DNA from: an uncultured Bacillus sp.
GTDB taxonomy: Bacteria > Bacillota > Bacilli > Bacillales > DSM-1321
Length of the DNA stretch: 10,452 nt
NCBI GenBank assembly: GCA_934215995.1
Contig: CAKQBC010000055.1
Location: 1 to 10,452, forward strand
Reading direction: 5' to 3'
Shown: one piece after another, positions 1 through 9,639 of the stretch
How positions within the stretch are numbered: the first letter of the stretch is position 1
How the letters are laid out: every line of letters begins with the position of its first letter
Program-made: the position numbers and the translations under genes
Notes under the pieces: generated by a model
Database searches by the model: none
What the model saw: the letters and a program-made list of their open reading frames with translations, nothing else
What the model was told of the DNA's origin: nothing

Positions 1-285
<285 letters not shown>

Positions 286-322
286 TCATGTACCTAACAT
301 CTTATCACTCCATGGTACATGA
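286..322 (-). repeat. 9-bp perfect inverted repeat in the ispF-gltX intergenic region
   Basis: TCATGTACC at 286-294 is perfectly complementary to GGTACATGA at 314-322, with a 19-nt spacer. In the minus-strand transcript the hairpin would lie about 36 nt upstream of the gltX start codon. It is not followed by a T-run, so it does not look like an intrinsic terminator. It could be an mRNA structure in the gltX leader or an operator-like palindrome. Its function is unknown. Confidence 0.45.
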
Positions 323-366
323 AGAAAAGGTTCGATTTTGATCCTTATCGCTATTTTTATAAAGTA

Positions 367-846
367 TTAAGCTTTCTTTTGAAGCAATACAGCCACCTGA
401 GCGGCGATTCCTTCTCCGCGTCCTGTAAAGCCAAGCTTTTCAGTCGTCGTCGCCTTCACGTTGACACGGGATTCTTCCGCTTCAAGAAGCTCCGCTATTC
501 TTGCCCTCATTTGACCGATATAGGGGAGCATTTTCGGTTTTTGCGCTATGATTGTGCAGTCGATATTGCAAAGCTCATACTCTTTTTCTTTTACGAGATT
601 CCAGACATGGGAAAGTAGTTTTGCAGAATCTGCATCTTTGAAATTCGGGTCGGTATCAGGGAAGTGCTTCCCGATATCCCCTTCTCCGATAGCGCCCAAG
701 CATGCATCGGCCACTGTGTGGAGCAATACATCTGCATCCGAGTGTCCAAGCAATCCTTTTTCATAGGGGATTGTGATCCCTCCGATAATTAATGGCCTGC
801 CTTCAGTCAATTGGTGAACATCGAATCCTTGTCCAATTCGAAACAT
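367..846 (-). CDS. ispF: 2-C-methyl-D-erythritol 2,4-cyclodiphosphate synthase (IspF)
   Basis: This 159-aa enzyme converts 4-diphosphocytidyl-methylerythritol 2-phosphate to the cyclic diphosphate MEcPP with release of CMP, the fifth step of the MEP isoprenoid pathway. Family members are cytosolic homotrimers. The N-terminal FDVHQL places the metal ligands D9 and H11, and the third ligand is H43 in SDADVLLH (36-43). The signature [14 protein letters not shown] sits at 133-146. The length is normal for the family (about 158 aa in Bacillus). The ATG at 844-846 is preceded by AAAGGAGAT about 10 nt upstream. The gene starts 26 bp after the ispD stop, so the two consecutive-module enzymes are almost certainly cotranscribed. 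No fusion or missing active-site residue is seen. Some bacteria fuse IspD and IspF, but here they are separate proteins. Confidence 0.97.
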   Translation of the reverse strand: MFRIGQGFDVHQLTEGRPLIIGGITIPYEKGLLGHSDADVLLHTVADACLGAIGEGDIGKHFPDTDPNFKDADSAKLLSHVWNLVKEKEYELCNIDCTIIAQKPKMLPYIGQMRARIAELLEAEESRVNVKATTTEKLGFTGRGEGIAAQVAVLLQKKA

Positions 847-872
847 ATGATCAGATCTCCTTTATTTTATCT

Positions 873-1586
<714 letters not shown>

Positions 1587-1607
1587 TTAAATGGCCAAAG
1601 TGCTTTC

Positions 1608-2699
1608 TTACAATGCTTTTTCCAGCAGTTTCGGCTTGGCGAAAATCATCCTGCCGGCTGATGTTTGAAGAACACTAGTAACGACTACATCAATTTGCTT
1701 GCCGATAAAATCACGTCCGTCCTCCACAACGATCATTGTACCATCATCCAAGTAAGCTACACCCTGGTTTTGCTCTTTTCCGTCTTTAATGACAAGAACA
1801 CTCATTTCTTCACCCGGAATGACTACCGGCTTAATGGCATTTGCCAAATCATTGATATTCAGCACGGGTACATTTTGGAACTCGCAAACTTTATTCAAGT
1901 TGAAATCGTTTGTCACCAATACGCCTTCCATTACTTTCGCAAGCTTAATCAATTTGCTGTCGACCTCTTGTATATCCTCAAAATCACCTTCATAAAATTG
2001 AACCTTAACGGCCAATTCTTTTTGGATCCGGTTAAGGATATCGAGCCCTCTTCGTCCTCTATTACGTTTAAGGGCATCAGAGGAATCAGCAATATGCTGC
2101 AGCTCTTCAAGCACAAACTGCGGGATGACCAGTGTGCCTTCAATGAAGCCAGTCTGGCAAATATCCGCAATCCGCCCGTCTATAATAACGCTTGTATCCA
2201 GAATTTTATAAGTAGGTTTTTCTTCTTTGTTATCCGGCTCTTCTTCCTGCCCGGCGTTTTTGCGCTTATTGCCCCTCATCAGGTTCAATAGCTCATCACG
2301 CTTTTTGAAGCCTACCTGAAAACCGAGATAACCAAATAATAAGGTAATCAAAATAGGCCCGATTGTATTAATGATCGGTACGTTGACCGCTGATAAAGCA
2401 TAGCTGATCAGGAATGCCACTACCAACCCGGCCGTTAAGCCCAATGTTCCGAAAATAAGATCTGTGATCGGAACCTTAATGAGAAGTTCCTCAAACCATT
2501 TCACAAAATTTACGACATAATCGATCACCCAAAAAGTAAGAACATAGAAAATAAGTGCACCCAGCAAAGCAGTTACATAAGGATTGTTTAAAAAAGCAAT
2601 ATTTTCAGCGTTGATTAGAGTGAGCAATTCGGGAATAACGAATACTCCCAGAGTACCCCCCAGAATGATAAAACATGCTTGTATAATACGCTTTAACAT
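1608..2699 (-). CDS. yacL: Membrane-anchored PIN/TRAM domain protein (YacL/PilT-type ATPase family name)
   Basis: This 363-aa integral membrane protein has four hydrophobic helices near residues 5-27, 42-66, 80-104 and 108-130. A charged cytoplasmic linker (about 131-163) leads to a PIN nuclease-like domain (about 164-285) and a C-terminal TRAM RNA-binding domain (about 293-355). PIN-type acidic residues are visible: D168 in [11 protein letters not shown]198/E199 in VLEEL, D247 and D265 in VTNDFN. This pattern suggests a metal-dependent ribonuclease, although the substrate and role of the Bacillus protein are not well established. The frequent label 'PilT' comes from the PIN domain name and does not mean the type IV pilus motor, as no Walker motif is present. 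The start is supported by GGGAGGTGA just upstream of the ATG. It follows disA after a 117-bp gap and precedes ispD by 42 bp, the conserved Bacillus order. Confidence 0.93.
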   Translation of the reverse strand: MLKRIIQACFIILGGTLGVFVIPELLTLINAENIAFLNNPYVTALLGALIFYVLTFWVIDYVVNFVKWFEELLIKVPITDLIFGTLGLTAGLVVAFLISYALSAVNVPIINTIGPILITLLFGYLGFQVGFKKRDELLNLMRGNKRKNAGQEEEPDNKEEKPTYKILDTSVIIDGRIADICQTGFIEGTLVIPQFVLEELQHIADSSDALKRNRGRRGLDILNRIQKELAVKVQFYEGDFEDIQEVDSKLIKLAKVMEGVLVTNDFNLNKVCEFQNVPVLNINDLANAIKPVVIPGEEMSVLVIKDGKEQNQGVAYLDDGTMIVVEDGRDFIGKQIDVVVTSVLQTSAGRMIFAKPKLLEKAL

Positions 2700-2722
2700 C
2701 CTTTCACCTCCCTCTTCTTTTC

Positions 2723-2749
2723 ATTATAAACACATTTCCGATATCAAAA
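2723..2749 (-). promoter_or_regulatory. Weak candidate sigma-A promoter in front of yacL
   Basis: On the minus strand a perfect TATAAT lies at 2723-2728, about 25 nt upstream of the yacL start codon. The best upstream match is TTTTGA at 2744-2749 with only a 15-bp spacer, so the -35 element is poor. The 117-bp gap after disA is otherwise AT-rich. A start site here would give yacL-ispD-ispF a transcript of their own, but a single hexamer match in AT-rich DNA is weak evidence. Confidence 0.25.
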
Positions 2750-2816
2750 CCTTTTATTCACAGGAGTTTTATATTTGTAACAAAAATTTAATAGCATTCT
2801 CCCAATCTTATCACCG

Positions 2817-3884
2817 TCAGATGGCCCGTTCCGTCTGAAGGTGATTTCTGAAGCCTCTTAATCCATCTCTTATCTTTTTCGCCCTAACTTCCCCGATTCC
2901 TTCTACATCATCCAATTCTTCTGCCGTTGCATCCATAATATTGGTGAAGTTCTCGAACGATTGGACAAGATTTTCAATAATATGGGCTGGAAGCCTCGGT
3001 ATTTTATGAAGCATGCGATATCCTCTCGGAATGATGACCTCATCGACAGCGACATAGCCGTTGTAGCCGATCGCTTTCAAAATGGCCGCATCTTCAATGA
3101 ACGGTTGGCAGGATAATTCCTGAAGTTTGCCCATGACATCCTCAAGCTCCGCTGTTGGATGCATATAATCACGAATGATCAATTCACCCTCTTCTTCCAG
3201 GGAAGCAATGACTTCATTCATCTGAAGCCGGATCAGCCGCCCTTCCACGCCGAGCTCAGTCAAATATGACAGCAGTTCATTTTTGATGCGGAGAAACATA
3301 ATAAACCGATGGATGACCCTTAGCAGGTCAGCGTATGAAACGATATCATCAAACTCCAGCAGGCTGAGGCCGACAACGCTTTGTTCCAATACAGTCTTGT
3401 ATTTTTCCATCGTTTGCACTGCCTGGTTTGCCTTGGTCAAAATTACGCCTATATCCTTTAAAGAATAGCGGAAATTGCCCTGGTATACGGTAATGATTGT
3501 TCTCCGCTGTGAAATCGCTATGACGAGCGCTTTCGTTTCCTTTGCGACTCTTTCCGCTGTCCGATGCCTCATCCCGGTTTCCACCGATGTATAGGAAGTG
3601 TTCGGGACCAATTGGGCGTTGGCGAACAGAATTGTATCCGCATTTTCATTCAGAATGATGGCACCGTCCATTTTTGCCAGTTCATATAATGCACTGGAAG
3701 AGTATGGACATTCAATTTTGAACCCGCCTTCGACTACTTCTTTTACCTTGTCATTATACCCAACGACGATCAAACCGCCGGTATTTGCTCTGAGTACGTT
3801 GTCTATACCATCGCGAAGAGGTGTGCCGGGAGACACTAGCTGCAGTATTTCCGATTTTGTTTTGTCTGCCCTTTTTTCGCTCAT
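2817..3884 (-). CDS. disA: DNA integrity scanning diadenylate cyclase DisA
   Basis: DisA makes cyclic di-AMP from two ATP and, in sporulating Bacillus, scans the chromosome for branched or damaged DNA. Its octamer stops c-di-AMP synthesis when bound to such structures. This 355-aa protein has an N-terminal DAC domain (about 1-145) with both catalytic signatures, DGA at 73-75 and RHRTAER at 106-112. A helical spine follows, then a C-terminal helix-hairpin-helix DNA-binding region (about 318-345, core GIGEVRAKKI). The length is close to the roughly 360 aa of B. subtilis. The ATG at 3882-3884 lies two bases after the radA stop, and its TTAGGAGGAT binding site is inside the last codons of radA, so translation is probably coupled. 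Pairing with radA fits reported functional and physical interplay of RadA and DisA in B. subtilis. Confidence 0.98.
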   Translation of the reverse strand: MSEKRADKTKSEILQLVSPGTPLRDGIDNVLRANTGGLIVVGYNDKVKEVVEGGFKIECPYSSSALYELAKMDGAIILNENADTILFANAQLVPNTSYTSVETGMRHRTAERVAKETKALVIAISQRRTIITVYQGNFRYSLKDIGVILTKANQAVQTMEKYKTVLEQSVVGLSLLEFDDIVSYADLLRVIHRFIMFLRIKNELLSYLTELGVEGRLIRLQMNEVIASLEEEGELIIRDYMHPTAELEDVMGKLQELSCQPFIEDAAILKAIGYNGYVAVDEVIIPRGYRMLHKIPRLPAHIIENLVQSFENFTNIMDATAEELDDVEGIGEVRAKKIRDGLRGFRNHLQTERAI

Positions 3885-3886
3885 AT

Positions 3887-5266
3887 TTATCCTCCTAACG
3901 CATACCGTAAAGCTTCAGAGACAGTTGATACTCCAATTATTTCAATTCCTTTGGGAGGATTCCAACCACCTATGTTGTTTTCAGGAATAATGACGCGTTC
4001 GAATCCAAGTTTGGCCGCTTCCTGCACCCGCTGTTCAATCCTTGATACCCTCCGGACTTCACCTGTCAAACCTACCTCGCCAATTATGCAGTCTGTTTGT
4101 TTAGTAGGCTGGTCACGGAAGCTCGAAGCAATGCTGACAGTCACCGCCAAGTCAATTGCCGGCTCATCCAATTTGACGCCGCCCGCGACTTTCAGGTAGG
4201 CATCCTGGTTTTGGAGCAAAAGCCCCACCCTTTTTTCCAGTACAGCCATCAGCAGGGTGACCCTGTTGTAGTCGATCCCTGTGGCCATCCTTCTCGGGTT
4301 GCCGAAGCTTGTCGGGGAAATGAGCGCCTGGATTTCTACAAGCACCGGCCTTGTACCTTCCATCGATGCAACCACTGTCGAACCGGCCGCTCCCTTAGAA
4401 CGTTCTTCAAGAAAGATTTCAGAAGGGTTTTCGACTTCCTCCAGCCCTTTTTCCTTCATTTCGAAGATTCCCATCTCATTCGTCGAGCCAAAGCGATTCT
4501 TTACCGCCCTGACAATCCGATACGTATGGTGCCTTTCCCCTTCAAAATACAGGACTGTATCCACCATATGCTCAAGCAAGCGGGGCCCTGCCAGATTTCC
4601 CTCTTTTGTAACATGACCCACAATGAAAATTGCTATACCTTTTGTTTTGGCTATTCTCATCAGTGCCGCTGTACATTCCCGGACTTGAGAAACGCTGCCG
4701 GGTGCTGAAGTGACTTCAGGCTGGAAAACGGTCTGTATAGAGTCGATGACAACCAGATTCGGCTTCACTTCCTCAATTGCCTGCTCTATGAAATCCATGT
4801 CAGTTTCAGAGAATACATACAGGTTCTCCGAAACCGTCCCAAGGCGATCCGCCCTCATTTTTGTTTGCTTTACAGATTCTTCACCCGATACGTAGAGAAC
4901 TTTCTGCTGCTTCTTTGCCAGCTGTGACGAAACCTGGAGCAGCAATGTCGACTTGCCGATCCCGGGGTCGCCCCCGATCAGGACAAGTGAACCATATACG
5001 ATTCCCCCGCCCAATGCCCGGTTAAGCTCCTTCAGGTCTGTCTGTATGCGCGGCTCCTGGGATGTTTTGATGCCGGTAATTGGTTCTGCCTTTGCGCGGA
5101 CACCCGTATGGTCACTGTGGGTGAATGCCCCTTTCCGAAGAGGTTTAACAAACTCGACTTCTTCGGTCATTTTATTCCATTCTCCACACCCTGGGCATTT
5201 CCCCATCCATTTCGGGGATTCGTACCCGCAAGATTGGCAAATGAACTTCGTTTTCTTCTTTGCCAA
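3887..5266 (-). CDS. radA: DNA repair protein RadA (Sms), RecA-like branch-migration ATPase
   Basis: RadA is a hexameric RecA-family ATPase that promotes branch migration of recombination intermediates. The 459-aa product has an N-terminal C4 zinc finger (C10, C13, C24, C27; CQSC...CPGC). The RecA-like core follows, with Walker [10 protein letters not shown] at 98-106, Walker B LVVIDS at 171-176 and the RadA-specific KNRFG at 256-260. A Lon-protease-like C-terminal domain lies at about 300-459 ([16 protein letters not shown]). I chose the second of two tandem TTG codons (5264-5266). It sits 7 nt from the AAGGAGG site, against 4 nt for the first TTG, and it gives MAKKKTKF, which matches the B. 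subtilis N-terminus as I recall it. Starting at 5269 would add one residue. It is tightly linked to disA, but separated from clpC by a terminator and an AT-rich gap. Confidence 0.97.
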   Translation of the reverse strand: MAKKKTKFICQSCGYESPKWMGKCPGCGEWNKMTEEVEFVKPLRKGAFTHSDHTGVRAKAEPITGIKTSQEPRIQTDLKELNRALGGGIVYGSLVLIGGDPGIGKSTLLLQVSSQLAKKQQKVLYVSGEESVKQTKMRADRLGTVSENLYVFSETDMDFIEQAIEEVKPNLVVIDSIQTVFQPEVTSAPGSVSQVRECTAALMRIAKTKGIAIFIVGHVTKEGNLAGPRLLEHMVDTVLYFEGERHHTYRIVRAVKNRFGSTNEMGIFEMKEKGLEEVENPSEIFLEERSKGAAGSTVVASMEGTRPVLVEIQALISPTSFGNPRRMATGIDYNRVTLLMAVLEKRVGLLLQNQDAYLKVAGGVKLDEPAIDLAVTVSIASSFRDQPTKQTDCIIGEVGLTGEVRRVSRIEQRVQEAAKLGFERVIIPENNIGGWNPPKGIEIIGVSTVSEALRYALGG

Positions 5267-5273
5267 CAACCTT

Positions 5274-5280
5274 CCTCCTT
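5274..5280 (-). promoter_or_regulatory. Ribosome binding site deciding the TTG start of radA
   Basis: AAGGAGG on the minus strand lies 4 nt before the first and 7 nt before the second of two adjacent TTG codons. No ATG or GTG is in frame near the zinc finger, so radA must use a TTG start, and the spacing favours the second one (5264-5266). Confidence 0.7.
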
Positions 5281-5473
5281 TAGTTTATGGCTTCTATTTT
5301 CAAATAATGTCGGATTTATCAATATGCTTTTCTTTAGCTTTTAAAATCGGTATATATGCACTTCTTCCTTTTACATTTTTTATTATAAAGGAAAATTCTT
5401 AACAAACCATTAAGATACTATAAAGAATAGTAGACAATTTCTGTCACCGGATTCTTCTTCTCTTCCTGCCATG
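5281..5473. other. AT-rich intergenic region between the clpC terminator and radA
   Basis: This stretch of about 190 bp contains no convincing gene. On the minus strand it has a TATAAT at 5382-5387, but no -35 element at a proper distance (the nearest, TTGTTA at 5400-5405, leaves only 12 bp). A GTGACA hexamer with a TATAGT 19 bp downstream is another weak possibility. I looked for a sigma-M type AAC/CGTC pair, because radA-disA are reported to belong to the sigma-M regulon in B. subtilis, and found no clear one. A promoter for radA-disA probably lies here but cannot be placed. Confidence 0.4.
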
Positions 5474-5526
5474 AAAAAATACACAGGGGTGACTGACAAG
5501 CTCTTCGACCAGCCGCCCCTGTGTAT
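5474..5526 (-). terminator. Strong intrinsic terminator after clpC
   Basis: On the minus strand an 11-bp perfect stem (ATACACAGGGG at 5516-5526 with its complement at 5479-5489) is extended inward, after one mismatch, by GGCTG/CAGTC. It is followed directly by a run of six T. The hairpin starts 14 bp past the clpC stop codon. This is a textbook Rho-independent terminator and would end or strongly attenuate the ctsR-mcsA-mcsB-clpC transcript before radA. Confidence 0.93.
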
Positions 5527-5540
5527 AACCCTAATTCAAA

Positions 5541-7982
5541 TTATTTACTTGTGGAAGCTGGTTCTGCCGGCCTTACAATGACTTCATCATCTTTAAAATC
5601 AATCAGCACCTTCTGCCCTTTTTGGACATTGCCTTTTAATACTTCTTCAGACAATTGGTCTTCCACATGTTTTTGGATCGCCCTTTTTATAGGACGCGCC
5701 CCATATTCAGGATCATATCCTTCACTTGCAATTTTCTCAACGACAGCATCTGTCAATTCAACATAAATCTCCTGCTCTCCCAAACGGTCGATCAATTGTT
5801 TGGTCAATAGCTGGACGATATCTTTCAAATGTTTTTTCTCCAGGGAGTGGAACACGATCATTTCATCAATACGGTTCAAAAATTCCGGACGGAACGCTTT
5901 CTTCAGTTCTTCCATCACTTTGCCCTTCATGTCCTTGTAATCGGCGCCTTCTTCCTGGATATTGAAGCCCACGTATTTATTTCGTTGAAGAGCGGAGGCC
6001 CCCACGTTGGAAGTCATGATCACGATTGTATTCCTGAAATCAACCGTTCTTCCTTTGGAGTCTGTCAATCGCCCATCTTCAAGCACTTGAAGCAGAATAT
6101 TGAACACGTCAGGGTGCGCTTTTTCAATCTCATCCAGCAGGACGACTGAATATGGCTTTCTTCTGACCTTCTCAGTCAACTGGCCGCCCTCTTCATATCC
6201 GACGTACCCTGGAGGCGAACCGACAAGGCGGGATGTCGAATGTTTTTCCATGTACTCGGACATATCGACACGGATCATTGCGTCTTCATCCCCAAAGATT
6301 GACTCTGCCAATGCTCTGGCCAATTCTGTTTTCCCGACACCGGTAGGGCCTAAGAAAATGAATGATCCAACCGGGCGTTTCGGGTCTTTCAGGCCGGCAC
6401 GCGCCCTTCTGACAGCTTTGGCGACAGCTTTCACTGCTTCTTCCTGGCCGATTACACGCTTATGGAGAATGGATTCCATGTTCAGAAGCTTTTCGGATTC
6501 CGTTTCTGCAATTTTTGTTACCGGTACACCCGTCCAGTTTGATACAACTGTTGCGATATCATCGACTGTCACTTCGCTGTTTTCTTTCCCTTGCTGTTCT
6601 TTCCAGGTTTTCTTCGTATCCTCCAGCTTTTCGCGAAGGCGCTGTTCGGAGTCACGTAAAGAGGCAGCTTTCTCGAATTCCTGGCTTTGGACCGCTGCAT
6701 CCTTCTCTTTTCTTACTTCCTCAAGCTGCACTTCAAGCTCCTTCAGGTTTGGAGGTGTCGTGTAGGAACGAAGGCGTACTTTAGATCCCGCTTCATCAAT
6801 CAAATCGATCGCTTTGTCAGGCAAGAAGCGGTCGGAAATATAGCGGTCGGACAGTTTCACAGCCGCATCGATTGCCGCATCAGTAATGGATACGCGATGG
6901 TGGGCTTCATAACGGTCCCTTAATCCCTTCAAAATCTGAATGGACTCATCAACAGATGGCTCATCTACCTGAATCGGCTGGAAGCGGCGCTCAAGCGCGG
7001 CATCTTTTTCAATATATTTACGGTATTCATCCAGAGTCGTCGCACCGATGCATTGCAATTCTCCGCGGGCTAATGAAGGCTTAAGGATATTCGAAGCATC
7101 AATTGCCCCTTCGGCTCCCCCTGCACCAATCAATGTATGGAGTTCATCAATGAACAAGATGATATTCCCTGCCTGGCGTATTTCATCCATCACTTTTTTC
7201 AGGCGATCTTCAAATTCACCCCGGTATTTAGTTCCTGCAACGACCGTTCCCATATCCAATGTCATGACGCGTTTGTCGCGCAGGATTTCCGGTACTTCGT
7301 TATTGACGATCTGCTGCGCCAGCCCTTCAGCAATTGCTGTCTTACCAACACCCGGCTCCCCGATCAAAACTGGGTTGTTCTTCGTACGGCGGGATAGCAC
7401 TTCTATAACACGCTGGATTTCTTTGCTTCTCCCTATAACCGGATCAAGATTCCCTTCTTTCGCAACAACAGTAAGGTCTCTAGCCAAACTGTCCAAAGTC
7501 GGCGTGCTGGCCGCTGAGGATGTATTGCCTTGATGCCCAAGTGATTCATTGCTTCCAAGGAGCTGAAGCACTTGCTGGCGAGCCTTGTTCAGGCTGACGC
7601 CCAAGTTGTTGAGCACACGTGCGGCAACCCCTTCTCCTTCACGGATGAGGCCCAGCAAAATATGTTCAGTCCCTACGTATGAATGTCCAAGCTTTCTTGC
7701 TTCATCCATTGAAAGCTCAATTACCTTTTTGGCTCTTGGTGTGTAATGGATTGTCTGTGCAACTTCCTGTCCGCGGCCGATCAGATTCTCCACTTCTTTT
7801 TGAATCTTCTCTGCCCCTAAGCCAAGAGCGTAAAGTGCTTTTGCAGCAATTCCGTCTCCCTCACGGACCAGGCCTAATAAAATATGTTCAGTCCCGATAT
7901 TATTATGGCCTAGCCGAATGGCTTCTTCCTGGGCCAGCGCCAATACTTTTTGAGCTCTTTCTGTAAACCTTCCGAACATCAT
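5541..7982 (-). CDS. clpC: ATP-dependent Clp protease ATP-binding subunit ClpC
   Basis: ClpC is the AAA+ unfoldase that feeds substrates to ClpP and drives general proteolysis of misfolded proteins, CtsR and other regulators. The 813-aa protein (810 in B. subtilis) has a double Clp-N domain (about 1-145), a first AAA+ module with Walker A GEPGVGKT at 208-215 and Walker B ILFIDE at 275-280, and a coiled-coil M-domain with UVR-like sequence (about 411-465) where adaptors bind. The second AAA+ module has Walker A GPTGVGKT at 545-552 and Walker B VVLLDE at 613-618. The ClpP-docking loop carries VGF at 671-673. E32 and E106, the N-domain residues that bind phospho-arginine in B. subtilis ClpC, are both present in the TEH context. 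GAGGAGG lies 8 nt before the first of two ATG codons and overlaps the mcsB stop. The gene is last in the CtsR-controlled unit and is followed by a terminator. Confidence 0.99.
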   Translation of the reverse strand: MMFGRFTERAQKVLALAQEEAIRLGHNNIGTEHILLGLVREGDGIAAKALYALGLGAEKIQKEVENLIGRGQEVAQTIHYTPRAKKVIELSMDEARKLGHSYVGTEHILLGLIREGEGVAARVLNNLGVSLNKARQQVLQLLGSNESLGHQGNTSSAASTPTLDSLARDLTVVAKEGNLDPVIGRSKEIQRVIEVLSRRTKNNPVLIGEPGVGKTAIAEGLAQQIVNNEVPEILRDKRVMTLDMGTVVAGTKYRGEFEDRLKKVMDEIRQAGNIILFIDELHTLIGAGGAEGAIDASNILKPSLARGELQCIGATTLDEYRKYIEKDAALERRFQPIQVDEPSVDESIQILKGLRDRYEAHHRVSITDAAIDAAVKLSDRYISDRFLPDKAIDLIDEAGSKVRLRSYTTPPNLKELEVQLEEVRKEKDAAVQSQEFEKAASLRDSEQRLREKLEDTKKTWKEQQGKENSEVTVDDIATVVSNWTGVPVTKIAETESEKLLNMESILHKRVIGQEEAVKAVAKAVRRARAGLKDPKRPVGSFIFLGPTGVGKTELARALAESIFGDEDAMIRVDMSEYMEKHSTSRLVGSPPGYVGYEEGGQLTEKVRRKPYSVVLLDEIEKAHPDVFNILLQVLEDGRLTDSKGRTVDFRNTIVIMTSNVGASALQRNKYVGFNIQEEGADYKDMKGKVMEELKKAFRPEFLNRIDEMIVFHSLEKKHLKDIVQLLTKQLIDRLGEQEIYVELTDAVVEKIASEGYDPEYGARPIKRAIQKHVEDQLSEEVLKGNVQKGQKVLIDFKDDEVIVRPAEPASTSK

Positions 7983-7996
7983 AATAAATGCCTCCT

Positions 7997-9067
7997 CTAC
8001 TGCTCTTTTTGTTTTTCAAGGTATAGCCGGTTCCTGATGAATGTTGCCCGCTTTATGTCTCTTTCCTTTGGTCCCAGCACCTCTCCCGCATATAACTGGA
8101 GAAATCCTGGCTGGGTAAGAATCATAAGTTCATTTAATATATTTTGCGAGATATCTTCTATATACCCTATATCAATGCCAAGCCTAACATCGGACAAGCA
8201 CTGGGCTGCCTCTTTCGATTCGATAATGCGGGCATGTTTAAGTGTCCCCAGTGACCGGTAGATCCGGTCCTCCAATTGTATATTCGGTGCTTTGACAAGG
8301 GCTTCCCTTGCCAAACGTTCCTGAGTGATTATTTGCTCAACAACGCTCTTCAGGTCCTCTACAATGTCTTCTTCTGATTTGCCGAGGGTTGTCTGGTTGG
8401 ATATTTGAAAAATATTGCCTACAGCTGCACTGCCTTCGCCATACATCCCCCTGACCACCAAACCTAACTGGTTGATTGCAGGAATCATGCGGTTAATTTG
8501 CTTGGTCAGGACAAGGCCCGGAAGGTGGACCATTACAGAAGCCCGTAAACCTGTACCGACGTTGGTCGGACAGCTTGTCAAGTATCCGTTTTTCTCATCA
8601 AATGCGTAATCCAGTTTTCCTTCGATGTAATCATCAAGGGTATTTGCGGATTCTAATGCTTCCGAAAGCTGAAATCCCGGTAATATACATTGAATGCGCA
8701 AATGGTCCTCCTCGTTCACCATAATGCTTGCTTTTTCGTCTTCCGAAAGCAGGCAGGCACCATACGGAGAATCTTCGGCTAAAAGCGGGCTGATCAAATG
8801 CTTCTCAACAAGTACCTGTTTTTCAAGCTCGGATAACTCAGCCATCTTTAAAAATTCATATGATTGTTCTTTCTGCAAAGAGCCTGTTTTTTCCTCCAGC
8901 AGCCGGACAATTTTGTCTGCTTCTTCTCTTTGCAGAAGCGGGGAAAATGTATAATCACGCAAATTCCTTGCCAGCCGTACGCGCGAACTCATTACAATAT
9001 CGGAATTAGGGCCCTCCTGCTTCATCCATGAGCTAAGTGTCCGCTCCATAAAATGCTCAAGGCTCAT
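7997..9067 (-). CDS. mcsB: Protein arginine kinase McsB
   Basis: McsB is a guanido-kinase-fold enzyme that phosphorylates arginine side chains of proteins. This marks them for ClpCP and inactivates the repressor CtsR. The 356-aa sequence (normal length is about 355-363) has SSRVRLARN at 27-35, the catalytic acidic stretch NEEDHLR at 118-124, C166 in [13 protein letters not shown], and RGMYGEGS at 206-213, all part of the phosphagen kinase active site. The C-terminal RDIKRA (336-341) is the RDxxRA allosteric phospho-arginine pocket described for the Geobacillus enzyme. It lacks the N-terminal guanidino-substrate domain of creatine or arginine kinases, as expected for this family. Its ATG overlaps the mcsA stop by the 4-nt ATGA (9064-9067), implying translational coupling to its activator McsA, and clpC begins 14 bp after its stop. 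Confidence 0.98.
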   Translation of the reverse strand: MSLEHFMERTLSSWMKQEGPNSDIVMSSRVRLARNLRDYTFSPLLQREEADKIVRLLEEKTGSLQKEQSYEFLKMAELSELEKQVLVEKHLISPLLAEDSPYGACLLSEDEKASIMVNEEDHLRIQCILPGFQLSEALESANTLDDYIEGKLDYAFDEKNGYLTSCPTNVGTGLRASVMVHLPGLVLTKQINRMIPAINQLGLVVRGMYGEGSAAVGNIFQISNQTTLGKSEEDIVEDLKSVVEQIITQERLAREALVKAPNIQLEDRIYRSLGTLKHARIIESKEAAQCLSDVRLGIDIGYIEDISQNILNELMILTQPGFLQLYAGEVLGPKERDIKRATFIRNRLYLEKQKEQ

Positions 9068-9618
9068 CGTTCCTCACCCCTTTTTAAAGGCGCGTTATAT
9101 TCTTTCTCCAGCTCCCTGATTCTGTCCCTTAATGTAACAGCCTCTTCAAATCTCTCTTCCCTGACACATTCCTGAAGTTTCGTTTTCAAATCGCCTATTT
9201 TCTTCTTAAGGGTAAGGTCACCGCCGATTCTGGCGGGGATTTTTCCTATATGGACTGTATTGCCGCTGTGGAGCCATTTGAATATCGGATCCAGCTGCTG
9301 TGAGAATGAATCATAGCATTCAGAACAACCGAACTTCCCGATATGGACAAACTCCGAATAACTTAAATGGCAGTTCTTGCATCTCGTTTCCTCTTTGTCG
9401 TTTATGGAATCCTGCTGGTGGGTTGTGAAGTTCTGATTGATGTTCAACAGGCCGGAAAGCAAATTATGAATGGATAAGTTCGCATGGTTGTTCATCATAA
9501 GCAATTCGCCCTTTTCCTGGGAACATATTTCACATAGATGCACTTCGGTCGTCTCCCCATTATTCACTTTTTTAAAATGAAGAGTGGCCGGTCTCTTTTG
9601 GCACTCCTGACAGATCAT
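9064..9618 (-). CDS. mcsA: McsA, zinc-binding activator of McsB and modulator of CtsR
   Basis: McsA is a small adaptor that stimulates McsB kinase activity and takes part in redox and heavy-metal control of CtsR. The 184-aa product has four CxxC pairs: C3/C6, C29/C32, C80/C83 and C98/C101. This is the expected pattern of two zinc-binding modules. A conserved [12 protein letters not shown] segment follows, then a C-terminal UVR-like coiled coil (about 137-175) thought to contact ClpC or McsB. I place the start at the ATG at 9616-9618 (MICQEC), as in B. subtilis. The longer frame begins with a GTG at 9625-9627 that is itself part of the GAGGTGA ribosome binding site, so it cannot be the start. 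The gene sits 21 bp after ctsR and overlaps mcsB by 4 nt. Confidence 0.95.
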   Translation of the reverse strand: MICQECQKRPATLHFKKVNNGETTEVHLCEICSQEKGELLMMNNHANLSIHNLLSGLLNINQNFTTHQQDSINDKEETRCKNCHLSYSEFVHIGKFGCSECYDSFSQQLDPIFKWLHSGNTVHIGKIPARIGGDLTLKKKIGDLKTKLQECVREERFEEAVTLRDRIRELEKEYNAPLKRGEER

Positions 9619-9621
9619 CAA

Positions 9622-9628
9622 TTTCACC
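9622..9628 (-). promoter_or_regulatory. Ribosome binding site that fixes the mcsA start
   Basis: On the minus strand GAGGTGA pairs well with the 16S anti-Shine-Dalgarno sequence and lies three codons upstream of the ATG at 9616-9618. The GTG inside it is in frame and extends the open reading frame by three codons, which could mislead automated start calling. Confidence 0.7.
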
Positions 9629-9639
9629 TCTGCATCCTT

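Noticed and set aside
319..618. Plus-strand open frame overlapping the 3' end of ispF
   Set aside because: Most of it is antisense to ispF, and it lacks a Shine-Dalgarno sequence and any known domain.
1665..2291. Long plus-strand open frame (208 codons) antisense to yacL
   Set aside because: It lies wholly inside yacL, has no ribosome binding site or recognisable domain, and is explained by the codon bias of the real gene on the other strand.
4097..4708. Plus-strand open frame (203 codons) opposite radA
   Set aside because: It is a shadow of radA. Its low-complexity Cys/His/Phe-rich translation shows no domain and the true gene covers it completely.
5400..5460. Sigma-A or sigma-M promoter for radA
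   Set aside because: A GTGACA/TATAGT pair has a 19-bp spacer and the TATAAT at 5382-5387 has no -35 at the right distance. No AAC/CGTC sigma-M pair was seen, so I did not annotate a site.
6100..6765. Plus-strand open frame (221 codons) opposite clpC
   Set aside because: It is serine-rich antisense translation of a highly conserved AAA+ gene, with no initiation signal.
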